Below are positions 18,174 to 28,200 of a DNA stretch of 64,000 bases, piece after piece. The DNA lies in contig JAJYSY010000004.1 in the NCBI GenBank assembly GCA_021793375.1, forward strand, positions 1 through 64,000. The letters are read 5' to 3'. Source of the stretch: Bacteroidota bacterium. GTDB lineage: Bacteria; Bacteroidota; Bacteroidia; Flavobacteriales; Flavobacteriaceae. The position numbers and the translations under genes were made by a program. Numbering within the stretch: position 1 is the first letter of the stretch; each line of letters begins with the position of its first letter. Below the pieces are notes generated by a model. The model did not search any database. It was given only the letters and a program-made list of their open reading frames with translations, and had not been told where the DNA came from.

Positions 18174-19517
18174 TTAAAAATTCATTCCTTGAATTTTATG
18201 ATAAATTCGCAAAGCTTCTCCATCGGTCAGAGAAGCTAATTCACTACAGATATCAATTAAGTTTTGATAGGTAGATTTGTTTTCAAAAGTAAAATCAGGC
18301 AGAAAACTTTTTAAAATTAGGTTTTCATATTGCCCTGAATTTCCTTGTGTTTTTCTTTCAAAAGTTTGGGTGAAAGTTTCCAATAATGTGTTGATGATTT
18401 TATATCCGGCAATTTCTTTTTCTACCACTTGTTGGCTGTTATATACATTTTTAACGCTTAAAGCAATAATATCATCGATTTGAGCTTTATATTTGGATTT
18501 GTCTAACAAGGCAAAATCAAATTCTCCGGAAAGAATTTTTTCTTCATTTTCCAAGAAAATAGAAATAGTATCTTTGATTAAAGTGCTGATGGCCAAAGCT
18601 CTTAAATAACTCACTCTTGCTTTGGTGGTGGTCAGCGCATGATAGTTTTCTGTGATGATGTTGTCTTTAACCAATTTTACCAAATATTCTAAAGCATATT
18701 CTTCTTCAATCCAGCCTAAATTTATGCCATCTTCAAAATCGATTAAGGTATAGCAAATATCATCGGCAGCTTCCACCAAATAAGAAAGTGGATGTCTTTT
18801 ATATCTCAAATTTTCTGAATTGGCATCTGTTTTCAACAACCCTAAACTTGAAGCCACATCTTGAAAGATTTCTTTTTCGCTTTGAAAAAAGCCGAATTTT
18901 TTATCATAAACCGCTGAGGTAGGACGATGAGGGAGGGACTCTTTAGGATATTTTGTGAAAGCTCCCAAAGTGGCATACGTCAATCGCAGTCCGTCTTTGG
19001 TTCCATTTTTGGTTTGGGTTAAAAGTTTAAAACCATTAGCATTTCCTTCAAAATGAGTTAAATCTTGGTATTCTTTATCAGTTAGAAATTCTTTAAATCT
19101 TTTTCCTTTTCCATTTTTGAAATATTCTCCAATAGCTTTTTCTCCGGAATGCCCGAAAGGCGGATTTCCAATATCGTGCGCCAAAGCTGCCGCGGCTACA
19201 ATAGCTCCAAAATCATTGAATTTATATCCCAATTGAACCAATTCCGGATGTTTTTGTAAAATCTCTTTTCCGATGGCTCTTCCCAAAGAACGAGCAACCA
19301 CAGAAACTTCCAAACTATGGGTGAGTCGAGTGTGGACAAAATCTGTTTTGGAAAGTGGAATCACTTGTGTTTTATCTTGTAAACTCCTAAAACCGGAAGA
19401 GAAAATAATCCGATCATAATCTACTTCAAAACTCAGTCGTGTTTCATCTTCTTGATCACGAAGACGCATGCGTTGATCTCCGTATTTTTTTAAAGATAGC
19501 AGTTGCTCCCAATTCAT
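18174..19517 (-). CDS. dgt: dGTP triphosphohydrolase (dGTPase-like HD protein)
   Basis: 447-residue HD-domain phosphohydrolase that splits dGTP (or other dNTPs) into nucleoside and triphosphate. The metal-binding residues are visible: HTRLTHSLEV (His67), AHDIGNPPFGHSGE (His114-Asp115) and a later YLVEAADDICYTLIDFED block. The length and the N-terminus MNWEQLLSLKKYGD fit the Dgt family. It follows a terminator at about 19640-19675 and is probably transcribed separately from the upstream glycosyltransferase. It ends 38 bp before the tricorn-like gene start. Confidence 0.92.
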   Translation of the reverse strand: MNWEQLLSLKKYGDQRMRLRDQEDETRLSFEVDYDRIIFSSGFRSLQDKTQVIPLSKTDFVHTRLTHSLEVSVVARSLGRAIGKEILQKHPELVQLGYKFNDFGAIVAAAALAHDIGNPPFGHSGEKAIGEYFKNGKGKRFKEFLTDKEYQDLTHFEGNANGFKLLTQTKNGTKDGLRLTYATLGAFTKYPKESLPHRPTSAVYDKKFGFFQSEKEIFQDVASSLGLLKTDANSENLRYKRHPLSYLVEAADDICYTLIDFEDGINLGWIEEEYALEYLVKLVKDNIITENYHALTTTKARVSYLRALAISTLIKDTISIFLENEEKILSGEFDFALLDKSKYKAQIDDIIALSVKNVYNSQQVVEKEIAGYKIINTLLETFTQTFERKTQGNSGQYENLILKSFLPDFTFENKSTYQNLIDICSELASLTDGEALRIYHKIQGMNF

Positions 19518-19639
19518 ATTTTAAAAATCTTGTTGGTAAAAATAGGAATTGAATTTGGACTTTGGAATAATTTTTTAGCTCTTTTAGAAGGATTAAGTAT
19601 TTTTTTAGAAAGTTTAGCGGTTGTTTAATCGAGAAAAGC

Positions 19640-19773
19640 CATTAAAAAAAGAGACCCCTCATTTCTGAGTAGGTCCCTTCCGCCCAACAATTGATAGATT
19701 GGTTAGTGAAGTTCATAGATTGGTTAATATCTGATAGATTGAACTTCGTTAGGCTCTCTGCTAAGATATATTG
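19640..19773 (-). ncRNA. Structured 3' region or small RNA with terminator
   Basis: Read on the minus strand downstream of the glycosyltransferase stop, this stretch has GAAGTTCA pairing with TGAACTTC, three copies of CAATCTAT at 19-21-base intervals, and a terminal stem of GGGACC with GGTCTC extended by CTCA/TGAG and followed by seven Ts (T run ending near 19643). The terminator is well supported. The upstream fold is larger than a terminator needs, so a processed 3'-UTR small RNA is possible. I cannot match it to a named RNA family. Confidence 0.5.
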
Positions 19774-21201
19774 TCATATTTTGACTTTAGGTTTTGGCAA
19801 TTCTCGTGTCAACCAACCTCCGCGTCCTGCGGTGAGGATCGCATAAGGAGTAATCCAAAACAAAGTGAAAGCATAAAAAATACTGTAAGGGTAAGCCCAA
19901 AAAGATTCCATTACACTTCTTTTTCTTGCATAAAATATTGCTTGGATGCTTGAGAAAGCTAAAATTCCTATAAATATTCCGTTTAAAAATAAAATGGGAT
20001 ACATAATTACGCTAAAAATCATCAGCAATAATAAAGGGATGGCCAGTAAAAGCCTTGACCAATAATAAAGTAATAATATTCTTGTTGGTGTTTTTGCTCC
20101 TTTTCTAAAGTTGGAGAAAGCAAATTTGCTCATTGCAATGGTTTCTCTAACATTAGATCTTTCCCAACGGGTAAACATTTTATGTAAGTGAGAAAAGTTT
20201 ACCGGCGTATTCGTAAATACATAAGCATTACGCTGAAAGAAAACTTTATATCCCTGTTTTAAAATCATATTTGTCATGGCGCGATCTTCTCCGATTGTAG
20301 AAACTTGCCCCATAAAAGTTTGGTTAATCCAAGCCGGTAAACAATTCATAACTGCTTCTTTTCTATAAGCCGACAGTGCTCCGGGAGTACAAAAAACCGA
20401 TCCTAAAACACTTTGTGCAGAGCGGATAAATTCAAAGCTAAAAGCAAAACTTACTTCTAACATTTGCGGAATTAATCCTGTTTTTCTGTTTAAAACTCTG
20501 ACATTCCCGGCAACAGCCCCACAAGTTTTGTCTTTTACAAAAGGACTGACCATATTTCTTAAAGTATCTGTTTTGACAACAGAATCTGAGTCAACTGTGA
20601 TAAAAACTTCTCCGGAAGCCAATTTGAAACCTCTGTAAAGCGCATGTCTTTTTCCTTTGTTTTCCGGTTGTTGATAAATCGCAATGCGATCTCCTAATTC
20701 TAATTTGGCTTTTTTCATCCAATTCCAAGTATCATCTTGACTGCCATCATCAATAGCAATAATTTGAAGTTTTTCTTTAGGGAAATTACTCTCTGTTAAA
20801 CTTTTTAAAGTTTTATAAACCAATTTTCCTTCATTATAAGCAGGAACAATAACGGTGGTTTTTAATAATGCCTTATCAGAAACGCTGTCGATTTCTTTGT
20901 AGCGTAGATATAGCATAAACATATAAAACAGCATTAAGATATTGATGGCCAAAAGACTTAATCCAAAAAGAATTAAGGGTTTTCCACCTAAAGAATTAAG
21001 TCTGTCTAAATGTATTTGCTCGAAATAAGGGTTGAAATAAAACAAGACAAATACAGATCCGAATAAGAGTAAAAAAGAGCTGATCAAAACCAAAGACTTT
21101 GAAGTAATGGGTTTTTTAGCTTTTTTTACTTTTAAATCTGATACATCAAGAGTATTTTGCTCTTGTTGTAAAGCATCAAATTGTTTTTTATTCTTTTTCA
21201 T
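19774..21201 (-). CDS. Membrane family 2 glycosyltransferase
   Basis: 475-residue processive-type GT2 enzyme. Two N-terminal TM helices (about 35-55 and 75-95) precede the catalytic domain, followed by two to three C-terminal TM helices (about 375-450). Catalytic motifs: VIVPAYNEG, DDGSQDD near 152, VDSDSVV (D-x-D) near 204, GEDRAMTN near 292 and the product-binding R-W in FTRWERS near 341. This architecture is that of polysaccharide synthases such as PgaC/IcaA or hyaluronan synthase. No accessory exopolysaccharide genes are adjacent, so the polymer is unknown. The region downstream is the structured terminator at 19640-19773. Confidence 0.88.
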   Translation of the reverse strand: MKKNKKQFDALQQEQNTLDVSDLKVKKAKKPITSKSLVLISSFLLLFGSVFVLFYFNPYFEQIHLDRLNSLGGKPLILFGLSLLAINILMLFYMFMLYLRYKEIDSVSDKALLKTTVIVPAYNEGKLVYKTLKSLTESNFPKEKLQIIAIDDGSQDDTWNWMKKAKLELGDRIAIYQQPENKGKRHALYRGFKLASGEVFITVDSDSVVKTDTLRNMVSPFVKDKTCGAVAGNVRVLNRKTGLIPQMLEVSFAFSFEFIRSAQSVLGSVFCTPGALSAYRKEAVMNCLPAWINQTFMGQVSTIGEDRAMTNMILKQGYKVFFQRNAYVFTNTPVNFSHLHKMFTRWERSNVRETIAMSKFAFSNFRKGAKTPTRILLLYYWSRLLLAIPLLLLMIFSVIMYPILFLNGIFIGILAFSSIQAIFYARKRSVMESFWAYPYSIFYAFTLFWITPYAILTAGRGGWLTRELPKPKVKI

Positions 21202-21352
21202 ATAAACAGATCAACAAATCTGCTTATCTATTATTCAATTGAAGTGCCATGAGTTTTATTTCATTGATAATGAGTAGGGTAAGGTTTTTTTGAGTTGTAG
21301 TGTTATGGGGAAAAGCTCCACAGTTGTGGGGATATAGTGGTTTTTTTAATGC

Positions 21353-22222
21353 TTAAGATTTGTTTTTTGACTTGACAAAAAGTAAAACCATATCAGAAGC
21401 TCTGGCAAATAATTCATTGGCCACACTTCCAATCATTAAATCTCTAATCATAGAATTACTTTTGATTCCTAAAATTATTATTTCTGCATTTTTCTGTTTT
21501 GCATAAGACAATAAAGTGGTGGGAATACTTTTTTCTTCTGCTTGGATGATTTCCATCTCTCCATAAGCTTGAAAATCTTTTTCCCATTTTTTTCTTTTTT
21601 GTGAAATATCTTCTTGAATAGCTTTTTCTGCTTCTTTATGCGTCATTAAAGAATAATAATAAAGCTTGGAAACATTTACAGATAGTTGTTTGATGGGCAA
21701 ATTTTCATCTTTTGAGGTAAAGCGTTCTGCCCAATTCAATACAGCTTTGGTATATTTGGAAAAAGTTATGGCATTGACAAGCGTTTTTATTGGAGTTTTA
21801 AAAGTTTCGGGAACCGCCATCACCGGACTTGGAAATAAACGTAATAATTTATAAGCCAAAGCACCGTTTCCTTGTAGTTCTTGTTTGTTTCCTACTATTA
21901 AAAGATCAAAATGTTCTTTTTTTCCTATGTGTTGAAAAGCTATTTCAGAAAGATTTTCCATGCTTACCTTTACCGTATAAGGAAAATTCAACTCTGCATC
22001 TTCCACCAATCTTTCTAATCGATTTTTGATTTTTCTCTGAATGGTTTGCAAACGCTCATCAGAAAGTAAATCTTTTGGAAGCTCGCCTAATTTTATATTA
22101 TGCAGAAAAGTTATTTTATCGACTATAAAAATCTGATTCAAAGTTTTGATGTAATCTATCAGATAAGCATCCATCTTTGATAAATCTAATCCCACCAAAA
22201 TATTTAAAGGTTTATTTGCCAT
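21353..22222 (-). CDS. Universal stress protein, tandem UspA domains
   Basis: 289 residues forming two UspA folds. The first (about 1-140) begins KPLNILVGLDLSKMD and ends SPVMAVPE. The second ends with the ATP-binding pattern GIKSNSMIRDLMIGSVANEL and then VLLFVKSK. Its start lies 3 bp after the stop of the BCCT carrier, so it is almost certainly co-transcribed and probably acts in the same osmotic-stress response. Usp proteins are found regulating or accompanying transporters in several bacteria; that role here is inference. Confidence 0.88.
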   Translation of the reverse strand: MANKPLNILVGLDLSKMDAYLIDYIKTLNQIFIVDKITFLHNIKLGELPKDLLSDERLQTIQRKIKNRLERLVEDAELNFPYTVKVSMENLSEIAFQHIGKKEHFDLLIVGNKQELQGNGALAYKLLRLFPSPVMAVPETFKTPIKTLVNAITFSKYTKAVLNWAERFTSKDENLPIKQLSVNVSKLYYYSLMTHKEAEKAIQEDISQKRKKWEKDFQAYGEMEIIQAEEKSIPTTLLSYAKQKNAEIIILGIKSNSMIRDLMIGSVANELFARASDMVLLFVKSKNKS

Positions 22223-22225
22223 GAT

Positions 22226-23812
22226 TTATGAGTTTTGTTGTTCGTCAAGTAATTCTGAAATTGTTTCTTTATAACTTTTCTCCTCTCTGGATTTTTGTTT
22301 TTTCTGCCATCGGTTGTACTCTTCTTTTATGCCTTTATTTAAACTATAACACAAAATAAGTAAAACTGCAGCAAAAGGCAATCCTGTGATAATTACTCCG
22401 GTTTGTAAAGCATCCAAACCTCCGCTTAACAACAAAGCAATTGCAATTCCTCCTTGCATAAAAGACCAAAAAATTCTTTGCCACACCGGGGAATTCCCAA
22501 AACTTCCGGAGGTGATGTTATCTACCACTAAAGAACCGGAATCTGAAGAAGTTACAAAAAAGGAAAAAACTAATACTACCGCCAATAAGCTGGAAAATTG
22601 AGTGAGCGGAAAATTTTCTAAAAACACAAATAAAGAAGAAGTGATATCTTCTTGTACAGCTCTTAACATACTGGTATCTCCGCTGACAATCATATCTAAA
22701 GCACTTCCGCCAAAAACATTCATCCATAAAATAGAAATCAAAGCAGGTACCACCAAAACTCCTAAAATAAATTCGCGAACAGTTCTTCCTTTAGAGATTC
22801 GAGCTATAAAAGATCCCACAAAAGGAGACCACGCAATCCACCAACCCCAATAAAAAACGGTCCAAGTATTTTGCCAAGTAGAATCTTTATAAATTTCATT
22901 CCACGTGCTGATATCTGTTAAGTTAGCTAAATAAGATCCTGTGTTTTCTACAAACCCTCTTAAAATAGCTAATGTTGGTCCTAATAAAAAAACAAAAACC
23001 ACTAATCCCAAAGCCATATACATATTTGCATTACTCAGATTTTTCACTCCTTTTTCAATTCCTAAAAACACCGAGACAGTGGCCACGCTGATTACTCCTA
23101 AAATAATAAGTGTTTGATTGATGGGAGAAAGATGCCAGCCATATAAATATTCTAATCCGGTAGAAATCTGTAAAACTCCCAATCCCAAAGAAGTTGCCAA
23201 ACCAAAAACGGTGGCTAAAACAGAGAGAATATCTATTAAATCTCCCCAAAATCCGTTGATTTTCTCTCCTAAAAACGGATAAAAAAGCGATCTGAAAGTC
23301 ATGGGAAGTTTTCTGTTAAATCCAAAAAAAGCCAAAGCTAATCCTACGATGGCATAAATTCCCCAGGTGTGAAATCCCCAATGTAAACTGGTAAATTCCA
23401 TCGCTTGTTTAGCAGCTTCAAGGTTGTTGTTTATGTGCCTTGGTGGTTCTCCAAAATGCGTAACCGGTTCTCCAATGCTGTAAAACATAATTCCAATTCC
23501 CATTCCTGCGCTAAACAACATCGCAAACCAAGCAGCTTTACTAAATTCCGGCTCTGCATCTTGACCGCCGAGTTTTATTTTTCCGTATTTGCTAAAAGCC
23601 AAATAAAGTGCAAATATTAAAATGATATTTACGGTGATGACAAAAAACCATCCAAAATTATTGGATGTCCAAAATCGGGCGTCAACTAAACTTTTGTCCA
23701 TTGCGTCGGGAAAAAGTACACCGGCTAATATTAAAGCGAGAATTAATATTAGCGACGCAAAAAACACTACAGGATTAGCTACTAAATTTCTCTTCTTGAT
23801 AAGTTTTGCCAT
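22226..23812 (-). CDS. BCCT-family betaine/carnitine/choline transporter
   Basis: Secondary transporter for quaternary-ammonium osmolytes in the inner membrane, 528 residues with about 12 TM helices. Family blocks are clear: [18 protein letters not shown] near 98 (glycine-rich stretch in the TM3 region), [17 protein letters not shown], and [19 protein letters not shown] near 320 with the tryptophan-rich substrate site. The GMGIG form of the TM3 stretch is typical of betaine transporters of the BetP type, which are often Na+-coupled. The C-terminal cytoplasmic tail is charged (about 40 residues) and could be an osmosensor. It lies between a betaine-binding-protein gene and a UspA gene in one minus-strand unit. 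Confidence 0.93.
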   Translation of the reverse strand: MAKLIKKRNLVANPVVFFASLILILALILAGVLFPDAMDKSLVDARFWTSNNFGWFFVITVNIILIFALYLAFSKYGKIKLGGQDAEPEFSKAAWFAMLFSAGMGIGIMFYSIGEPVTHFGEPPRHINNNLEAAKQAMEFTSLHWGFHTWGIYAIVGLALAFFGFNRKLPMTFRSLFYPFLGEKINGFWGDLIDILSVLATVFGLATSLGLGVLQISTGLEYLYGWHLSPINQTLIILGVISVATVSVFLGIEKGVKNLSNANMYMALGLVVFVFLLGPTLAILRGFVENTGSYLANLTDISTWNEIYKDSTWQNTWTVFYWGWWIAWSPFVGSFIARISKGRTVREFILGVLVVPALISILWMNVFGGSALDMIVSGDTSMLRAVQEDITSSLFVFLENFPLTQFSSLLAVVLVFSFFVTSSDSGSLVVDNITSGSFGNSPVWQRIFWSFMQGGIAIALLLSGGLDALQTGVIITGLPFAAVLLILCYSLNKGIKEEYNRWQKKQKSREEKSYKETISELLDEQQNS

Positions 23813-23879
23813 AAATTTTATATTTAAAAAATACTATTAATCCTTTAAAAAAAACTCTATTAAAAAAATGAAAACCTGT

Positions 23880-24713
23880 TTATAAAGTCCATTTTTTAAT
23901 TAAACTCTTATTCTTTTTTGCCCAAGTTTCTGCTCCTTCAAAATCGTGTTTTGCTTCTTTTATTTCTTTTAATAAAGAAGACATTTCTTCGTCATTGAGT
24001 TGGATTTTCTTTAATATTTCTGTTGCTTTTGGAAAATCATTTTTAAAATCTTTTCTTACAATTGTTTTAATTTGTTCTTCTTCGCCAAAAACACTTTCCG
24101 GATCTTCTAAGAATTTCAACTCATGTTCAGCAAACATAGAATTGGGCATCCATCCGGTGATGACAATCCATTCTTGTTGGTTTATCGCTTTCTTTAAAGC
24201 GGTATCCATTGCAAAATTGGTAGAAGGAATCAACTCAAACTCCAACTCATAAGTTGTTATCGCTTTTTCTGCAGATTGCATAATTCCGGCTCCTATATCA
24301 ATCCCGGTTATTTTTCTTTTAAATTTTGCTTTTTCCTGATTCAATTCTGTGATGGAATGAAGGTTTACATAAGCAGGAACAACCAATCCTGTTTTGGCAG
24401 ACTTAAAATTTGTTCCGATTATTTCAAAATGATCTTTGTATTCATCAACATACTTTTGATGGGTTACAGGCAGCCAAGCATCCATAAAAACATCTATTTT
24501 TTTGCGTGGCAGCAATCTTGAAAAAATAGGATCTATATCTGCATATTTGAATTTTACCGTAAAACCTTCTTCCTCTAAAGCGATTTTAGCAATATTGGCC
24601 AAAGCAATATTTTCTTCCCAAGAAACAAAACCAATTACAATAGTATTTTCTTTATTTTCTTCACAAGAAGAAAGCATAAAAATACTGATAAGAAGAAAAA
24701 TTACTTTTTTCAT
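23880..24713 (-). CDS. Glycine betaine-binding lipoprotein (OpuAC-like)
   Basis: 277-residue solute-binding protein of the ProX/OpuAC family. The signal peptide ends in a lipobox (FMLSSCEEN). The mature part shows IGFVSWEENIALANIAK at the start and DVFMDAWLPVTHQ near 77, the usual aromatic-acidic block of betaine-binding proteins, and VITGWMPNSMF near 181. Such proteins normally feed an ABC importer, but no permease or ATPase gene is adjacent; the next gene, 67 bp away, is a BCCT secondary transporter. Either the ABC partners are elsewhere or this protein scavenges substrate for the BCCT carrier, which would be unusual. It leads the osmoprotectant operon. Confidence 0.9.
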   Translation of the reverse strand: MKKVIFLLISIFMLSSCEENKENTIVIGFVSWEENIALANIAKIALEEEGFTVKFKYADIDPIFSRLLPRKKIDVFMDAWLPVTHQKYVDEYKDHFEIIGTNFKSAKTGLVVPAYVNLHSITELNQEKAKFKRKITGIDIGAGIMQSAEKAITTYELEFELIPSTNFAMDTALKKAINQQEWIVITGWMPNSMFAEHELKFLEDPESVFGEEEQIKTIVRKDFKNDFPKATEILKKIQLNDEEMSSLLKEIKEAKHDFEGAETWAKKNKSLIKKWTL

Positions 24714-24892
24714 GGAAATTATAAATTCATTTTTTGTAGAAATGAGTTTGATTTTTTAATTAATTTATCTATAAATGTATAGATTTTTGTGCGGAAAGTG
24801 AAATTTTATAGAAATATATTGATAAAAAGAAAATTATAAGTTGATTTTAAAGCTTTATATCAATAAGGATGTTTTTGTGAAAAAAGGAAATG

Positions 24893-24929
24893 ATTTTTTT
24901 AAAAAAAACTCCTCTGATTAGAGAGGAGT
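24893..24929 (-). terminator. Intrinsic terminator after the 49-residue gene
   Basis: ACTCCTCT (24909-24916) pairs with AGAGGAGT (24922-24929), and the minus strand then runs into eight Ts. It closes the small minus-strand gene at 24961-25110. The stretch from 24714 to 24892 is AT-rich upstream sequence of the betaine operon with no gene that I see. Confidence 0.75.
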
Positions 24930-24960
24930 CAGGACTGTTTTTTGAAAAATTGCTATAATA

Positions 24961-25110
24961 TTATTTGTCTTTTTTCTTTTTCTTGTCTTCTTTATCACTT
25001 CCCGGTTGAACGTGAGAAGGTGTGTCGCTGGCAGGAAAACTTTCTTCTACTTGCTCGTCTATTTTCTTTTCTTTCTTTTCTCTTTCAGATTTTTTATCGG
25101 AATTTTTCAT
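24961..25110 (-). CDS. Small highly charged protein (49 aa)
   Basis: The frame runs ATG 25110 to TAA 24961. The protein is almost all Lys, Glu, Asp and Ser (MKNSDKKSEREKKEKK at the start, KEDKKKKKDK at the end) around a central EESFPASDTPSH motif. Short bacterial proteins with an ESFPASD-P-S core are a recurring hypothetical family, which supports this being a real gene; it also has its own terminator at 24893. It has no membrane segment and is predicted to be disordered. The function is unknown; proximity to the betaine operon allows a guess at stress response only. Confidence 0.65.
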   Translation of the reverse strand: MKNSDKKSEREKKEKKIDEQVEESFPASDTPSHVQPGSDKEDKKKKKDK

Positions 25111-25205
25111 GAGAGTATTATTTATGGATGAATTATTAAAGATAAAATCAACTTTTCTTTATTAAGAGTCTTATTGTAAATAATAGTATTGCTAAAAAAA
25201 ACGGT

Positions 25206-25236
25206 TTGTTCAAATAAGCTAAACGACTTATCTTTG
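25206..25236 (+). promoter_or_regulatory. Predicted promoter of mfd, close to leaderless
   Basis: TTG (25206-25208), a 20-bp spacer and TATCTTTG (25229-25236) match the Bacteroidota consensus exactly. The mfd ATG at 25244 is only 7 bp after the -7 box, so the 5' leader would be nearly absent. Confidence 0.7.
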
Positions 25237-25243
25237 CATTTTT

Positions 25244-28200
25244 ATGAGTAAAACAACAATTCTTCAAAAATTTGCTCAGTCCCCGCAACAGCGAGAACTG
25301 CAGGAAAGTATTACCCAATCGGGAAAAAACAATAAATTTCAACTTCAAGGATTGGTAGGTTCTTCTTTGTCATTTGTAATTGCCAATGCTTTTGAAAATA
25401 CTGCTCAACCTTTTTTATTGGTTTTTAATGATAAAGAAGAAGCAGCTTATTATCTCAATGATTTAGAACAACTTATCGGGGAGAAAAATGTGTTTTTTTA
25501 TCCGGGGAGTTATCGCAGACCTTATCAAATTGAAGAAACAGATAATGCAAATATTTTATTGAGAGCAGAAGTGCTCAATAGAATTAATTCCGGAAAAAAA
25601 CCGGAGGTTATAGTTACCTATCCAGAAGCTTTATTTGAAAAAGTCGTTACGCGAAAAGATTTAGATAAAAATACTTTTAAGATAAAAGTAGGCGATGAAT
25701 TGTCTTTGGATTTCATCAATGAAGTTTTGTTTGAATATGATTTCAAAAGAGTCGATTTTGTGGTGGAACCGGGAGAGTTTTCGGTGAGAGGAGGAATTAT
25801 AGATGTTTTTTCTTTTAGCGATGATCAGCCTTTTAGAATAGAGTTTTTTGGAGATGAGGTGGATAGCATCAGAAATTTTGATATCGAATCTCAACTTTCT
25901 ACTGAAAAATTAAAACAAGTTCGAATTATTCCGAATGTAGAAAATAAAAAACTCCATGAAGTAAGAGAAAGCTTTCTGGAATATATGACTAAAAAAGCAG
26001 TTGTATTTCTTAAGAACTATGATTTTTGTGCAGCTCAAATCGATGATTTATTTCAAAAAGCAGAAGAAATATTTCCTACTTTATCCAAAGAAATAGCACA
26101 TCAAAAACCAGAAGAATTATTTTTAACTTCTACATCTTTTCAAAAACAACTTGAAGAATTTACAGTTTTTGAACTGAGCAATCAGGTTTATCTACAAGAA
26201 AAAAAAGAAGTAAAAAGCATAACATTTCACACCAAACCTCAACCTTCTTTCAATAAAAAATTCGGATTGTTAACTGAAGATTTGTTAAAGCATCAAGAAG
26301 AAGGATATACCAATACTATTTTTTGTGCTACACAACAACAAGCCAATCGTTTTCATGATATTTTTGATGCACAAGAAAATGTGGAAAGTGAAAAATTAGC
26401 TTATAAAACAGTGGTTTTACCTATGCATCAAGGATTTATTGATGAAGTAGGAAAACAGGTTTGCTATACTGATCATCAGATTTTTGAACGCTATCATAGA
26501 TTTCGTTTAAAAACTGGATACGCCAAAAAACAAGCCATCACTTTAAAAGAGTTAAACAACTTAAATAAAGGAGATTTTGTTGTGCACATCGACCATGGAA
26601 TTGGAAGATTTGCCGGATTACAAAAAATTGAAGTAGAAGGAAAACTTCAAGAAGCCATCAAATTGTTGTATGCCAAGCGAGATGTATTGTATTTAAGTAT
26701 TCATTCTCTTCATAAAATCACTAAATACAACGGAAAAGAAGGAACAGAACCCACTTTACATAAATTAGGCGGAACAGCTTGGGCAAGAAAAAAACAAAAA
26801 ACTAAAGCCAGAGTTAAGCATATTGCTTTTGATTTGATAAAACTTTATGCTAAACGCAGAATGGAGAAAGGTTTTCAATATGCTCCGGATTCTTATCTGC
26901 AGCATGAATTGGAAGCTTCTTTTATTTATGAAGACACCCCGGATCAAAGCGCGGCTACTGCAGACGTGAAAAAAGATATGGAAAGTCCGCAACCTATGGA
27001 CAGATTGGTTTGTGGAGATGTTGGGTTTGGAAAAACAGAAGTTGCTATTCGTGCTGCTTTTAAAGCAGTAGATAACGGAAAACAAGTTGCTGTTTTGGTT
27101 CCCACCACAATTTTGGCTTTTCAACACCACAGAACATTTACAGAACGTTTGGCAGAAATGCCGGTTAAAGTAGATTACCTCAATCGTTTTAGAACAGGAA
27201 AAGAACGCAAAAATGTTTTGGAAAATCTGAAAAATGGAAATCTGGATATTGTTATCGGAACACATCAACTGGTTAATAAATCAGTGAAATTCAAAGATTT
27301 AGGATTGTTGATTGTCGATGAAGAACAGAAATTTGGAGTAGGCGTAAAAGATAAATTAAAAACCATTAAAGAAAATGTAGATACTTTAACTTTAACGGCT
27401 ACGCCCATTCCGAGAACTTTACAATTTAGTTTGATGGCAGCAAGAGATTTATCTAATATTGCTACACCACCCCCCAATCGTTTTCCGATAGAAACCAATG
27501 TGGTTCGGTTTTCTCCTGAAAATATTCGAGATGCGATTTCTTATGAAATTCAACGCGGCGGACAAGTGTTTTTTATCCATAATAGAGTACAAAATATCAA
27601 AGAAGTAGCCGGAATGATTCAAAGATTAGTTCCTGATGCAAAAGTGGGAATTGGCCATGGACAAATGGAAGGGAAGAAGTTGGAAAAACTAATGCTGAGT
27701 TTTATTGACGGAGAATTTGATGTGTTGGTTTCCACCACTATTGTAGAAAGCGGATTGGATGTGCCCAATGCCAATACCATTTTAATCAATAATGCCAATA
27801 ATTTTGGATTGTCGGATTTGCATCAAATGCGCGGACGAGTGGGAAGAAGTAATAAAAAAGCATTTTGTTATTTCATCACTCCGCCGTATTCTGCGATGAC
27901 AGAAGAGGCGAGAAAAAGAATTCAAGCTTTGGAGCAATTTTCAGGATTGGGCAGCGGAATTCATATTGCGATGAAAGATTTGGAAATCCGTGGAGCAGGA
28001 GATTTATTAGGCGGTGAGCAAAGTGGATTTATCAATGATATGGGATTTGAAACTTATCAGAAAATTTTAAGCGAAGCGATTGAAGAACTCAAAGAAAATG
28101 AGTTTAAGGAGTTGTATAAAGAAGAAAATATTGAAGACAAAGAATTTGTAAAAGAAGTGCAAATCGACACAGATTTTGCTATTATGTTTTCAGATGATTA

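Noticed and set aside
21315-21334. DnaA-box-like words (ccacagttgtgg) near 21320
   Set aside because: Only a pair of imperfect matches to TTATCCACA, no cluster, and no dnaA or other origin genes nearby.
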